Part shown: positions 62,243 through 64,000 of the stretch, piece by piece
How positions within the stretch are numbered: position 1 is the stretch's first letter
How the letters are laid out: every line of letters begins with the position of its first letter
Assembly (NCBI GenBank): GCA_019114465.1
Contig: DXFM01000003.1
Location: 62,001 to 126,000, forward strand
Source: Candidatus Lachnoclostridium avicola
Lineage (GTDB): Bacteria; Bacillota; Clostridia; Lachnospirales; Lachnospiraceae
Reading direction: 5' to 3'
Length of the DNA: 64,000 nucleotides
Notes under the pieces: model-generated
The model's input: only the letters and a program-made list of their open reading frames with translations
Databases searched by the model: none
Told to the model about the DNA's origin: nothing
Made by a program: the position numbers and the translations under genes

Positions 62243-63079
62243 ATGGAGAAATTGGAACTTCAGAAAATTGCAAACGAAGTGAGAAAAGACATTTTAACCG
62301 AGGTCTACCATGCAAAGTCCGGCCATCCGGGCGGCTCCTTATCGGTGGCGGATATCCTGACCTGCCTGTATTTTGAGGAGATGAACGTGGACCCGAAGAA
62401 TCCCGGCTGGGCGGACCGCGACCGGCTGGTGCTGTCCAAGGGACATGCCACGCCGGCGCTTTACGCCGTGCTGGCGGAGAAGGGATACTTCCCGAAGGAG
62501 GAGTTAAAGACCCTCCGCGCTTTGGGAAGCCGGCTTCAGGGCCATCCCAATATGAATGACACTCCCGGAGTGGATATGACTTCCGGATCTCTGGGACAGG
62601 GCGTTTCCGCCGCCGTGGGCATGGCCCTTTCCGCCAAGCTGACGGGGGACTCCTACCGGGTGTACGCGGTTCTGGGAGACGGCGAGCTGGAGGAAGGCCA
62701 GGTCTGGGAGGCCATGATGTTTGCCGGCAATAAAGGCCTGGACAATCTGGTAGTTGTGGTGGACAGCAACGGCATTCAGCTGGACGGAACGGTGGAAGAG
62801 ATCAACTCTCCCCAGCCCATTGACGAGAAGATGAAGGCCTTCCATCTTCATCCCATTGTGGTGGACGGCCATGACTTTGACCAGCTGCACCGCGCATTTG
62901 AGGAGGCAAAGACGGTGAAGGGCTGTCCCACAGCCATCATCGCGAAGACCGTAAAGGGCAAGGGCGTGTCCTACATGGAGAACCAGGTGTCCTGGCACGG
63001 CACGGCCCCCAATCAGGAACAGTACGAGAAGGCAATGGAAGAACTTGAGAAAGCAGGTGAAGCACTGTGTCAGATGTAA
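62243..63079 (+). CDS. Transketolase, N-terminal subunit
   Basis: A 278-aa half-transketolase carrying the thiamine-diphosphate-binding domain. Motifs: AKSGHPGGSLSVADIL (about 22-37), KGHATPALYAVLAEKG, and the ThDP/metal motif GDGELEEGQVWEAMMFAGNKGLDNLVVVVDSN (about 148-179). RBS AGAAGAAGGG. In this split form both halves are needed for the pentose-phosphate reaction. Its end overlaps the C-terminal subunit gene by 13 bp. Confidence 0.96.
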   Translation: MEKLELQKIANEVRKDILTEVYHAKSGHPGGSLSVADILTCLYFEEMNVDPKNPGWADRDRLVLSKGHATPALYAVLAEKGYFPKEELKTLRALGSRLQGHPNMNDTPGVDMTSGSLGQGVSAAVGMALSAKLTGDSYRVYAVLGDGELEEGQVWEAMMFAGNKGLDNLVVVVDSNGIQLDGTVEEINSPQPIDEKMKAFHLHPIVVDGHDFDQLHRAFEEAKTVKGCPTAIIAKTVKGKGVSYMENQVSWHGTAPNQEQYEKAMEELEKAGEALCQM

Positions 63080-64000
63080 AGAAGATCGCGACGAGAGACA
63101 GCTACGGCAACGCTCTGGCGGAGCTGGGAAAAGAACATGAAAATTTATATGTGCTGGATGCAGACCTGGCGGCTGCCACCAAGACGGCAACCTTTAAGAA
63201 GGCGTTTCCGGAACGGCATATTGACTGCGGCATCGCCGAGGCCAACATGATCGGCATGGCGGCGGGAATGGCCACCACAGGCAAGATTCCCTTTGTGAGC
63301 ACTTTTGCCATGTTCCTGGCCGGCAGAGGCTTTGAGCAGGTGAGAAACAGCGTGGGCTATCCTCATCTGAACGTGAAGTTCGGGGCCACCCACGCGGGAA
63401 TCTCCGTGGGACCGGACGGAGCCACCCATCAGTGCAACGAGGACATTGCCCTCATGCGCACCATCCCGGGCATGACCATCATCAATCCCTCCGACGATGT
63501 GGAGGCAAGAGCGGCGGTGAAGGCTGCCTACGAGATGAACGGCCCGGTGTACATGCGGTTCGGCCGTCTGGCGGTTCCGGTGATCAACGACAATCCGGAT
63601 TATCACTTTGAGATCGGAAAAGGCGTCACCTTAAAGGACGGCTCCGATGTGACCATCGTGGCCACCGGCCTGGAAGTGGCGGCCAGCCTGGAGGCGGCAA
63701 AGAGCCTGGAGCAGGACGGAATTTCCGCCAGAGTGATTAACATCCACACCATCAAGCCCATCGACGAGGAGCTCCTGGTGAAGGCGGCAAAGGAGACGGG
63801 AAAGATTGTGACCGTGGAAGAGCACTCCATCATCGGAGGACTGGGCGGAGCTGTCTGCGAGGTGCTGGCAGAGCAGGCGCCGGTTCCGGTGAAGCGCTTA
63901 GGCATCCGGGATGAGTTCGGCGAGTCCGGAGTGGCGGAGGAGCTGCTTCACAAGCATGGCCTGGACGGCGAGGGAATTTATAAAGCGGTAAAGGCATGGC
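63067..64000 (+). CDS. Transketolase, C-terminal subunit, 3'-partial
   Basis: GTG 63067, after GCAGGTGAAG, opens a frame that runs to the window end (311 codons visible). It encodes the pyrimidine-binding domain and the C-terminal domain of transketolase: VLDADLAAATKTATFKKAFP, GIAEANMIGMAAGMA with the catalytic Glu, FVSTFAMFLAGRGFEQVRN, and INIHTIKPIDEELL. Typical subunits are about 310-315 aa, so only the last few residues are missing. Coupled to the N-terminal subunit by the 13-bp overlap. Confidence 0.95.
   Translation, partial: MSDVKKIATRDSYGNALAELGKEHENLYVLDADLAAATKTATFKKAFPERHIDCGIAEANMIGMAAGMATTGKIPFVSTFAMFLAGRGFEQVRNSVGYPHLNVKFGATHAGISVGPDGATHQCNEDIALMRTIPGMTIINPSDDVEARAAVKAAYEMNGPVYMRFGRLAVPVINDNPDYHFEIGKGVTLKDGSDVTIVATGLEVAASLEAAKSLEQDGISARVINIHTIKPIDEELLVKAAKETGKIVTVEEHSIIGGLGGAVCEVLAEQAPVPVKRLGIRDEFGESGVAEELLHKHGLDGEGIYKAVKAW

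Overview
The window is a contiguous stretch of a moderately GC-rich (clearly above 50 percent) chromosome from an anaerobic, endospore-forming Firmicute. The full SpoIIIA operon, SpoIIGA-SigE, CotJ coat genes, a Spo0E-like phosphatase, Na+-pumping oxaloacetate decarboxylase, CIRCE control of htpG, an FMN riboswitch before an ECF-type riboflavin transporter gene, and choline-binding-type wall repeats point to Clostridia, most likely Lachnospiraceae. The species cannot be named from the sequence alone.

Layout. 1-2.9 kb: end of a biotin-dependent oxaloacetate decarboxylase operon. 3-6 kb: two secreted wall-binding-repeat proteins flanking a small unknown protein. 6-12.7 kb: Nim-type flavoprotein, then spoIIIAA-AH from a candidate sigma-E promoter, then an Asp23 protein. 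12.8-18.7 kb: aldo/keto reductase with LysR, a lipoprotein serpin, and htpG behind a perfect CIRCE. 18.8-20.8 kb: a YjbR-alkyltransferase fusion and cotJ genes, with cotJA and cotJB fused. 20.9-25 kb: tRNA-Ala(GGC), an OLD-family nuclease and two overlapping LysR genes. 25-29 kb: a beta-glucoside locus (GH1, broken PTS EIIC, RpiR regulator) and an FMN-riboswitch-controlled ribU. 29.9-33.4 kb: an m5C-methyltransferase-like protein that has lost its catalytic Cys, a P-loop kinase and a FliB-like protein. 33.5-37.9 kb: gltX, a UvrD-type helicase and cobO overlapping in one unit, then a DUF1292 gene. 38-43.5 kb: a minus-strand carbohydrate locus (GHL6 protein, GPH symporter, metallo-hydrolase, GntR regulator) with a cluster of GTATAC-type sites upstream. 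43.6-46.5 kb: ychF, a Spo0E-like gene, a decayed group IIC intron and a Crp/Fnr regulator. 46.6-60.1 kb: the division and wall cluster mraZ-rsmH-ftsL-pbp-spoVD-mraY-murD-ftsW-murA-divIB-ftsZ. 60.3-62 kb: spoIIGA-sigE. 62.2 kb to the end: split transketolase, cut by the window edge.

How it fits together. Much of the window is conserved core biology: septum and wall synthesis next to mother-cell sporulation control. SigE, made and processed from 60-62 kb, is the expected activator of spoIIIA at 6.7 kb. The accessory material lies mainly at 21-33 kb and 38-46 kb.

The observations most worth pursuing are the catalytically altered m5C methyltransferase with an unidentified C-terminal half, the altered active-site motifs in both cell-cycle PBPs (SPSK and KTAT), the GTATAC operator cluster and its sugar locus, the long-spacer Spo0A-type promoter of spoIIGA, the 10-bp-phased MraZ box, and the intron fragment placed directly after a terminator.
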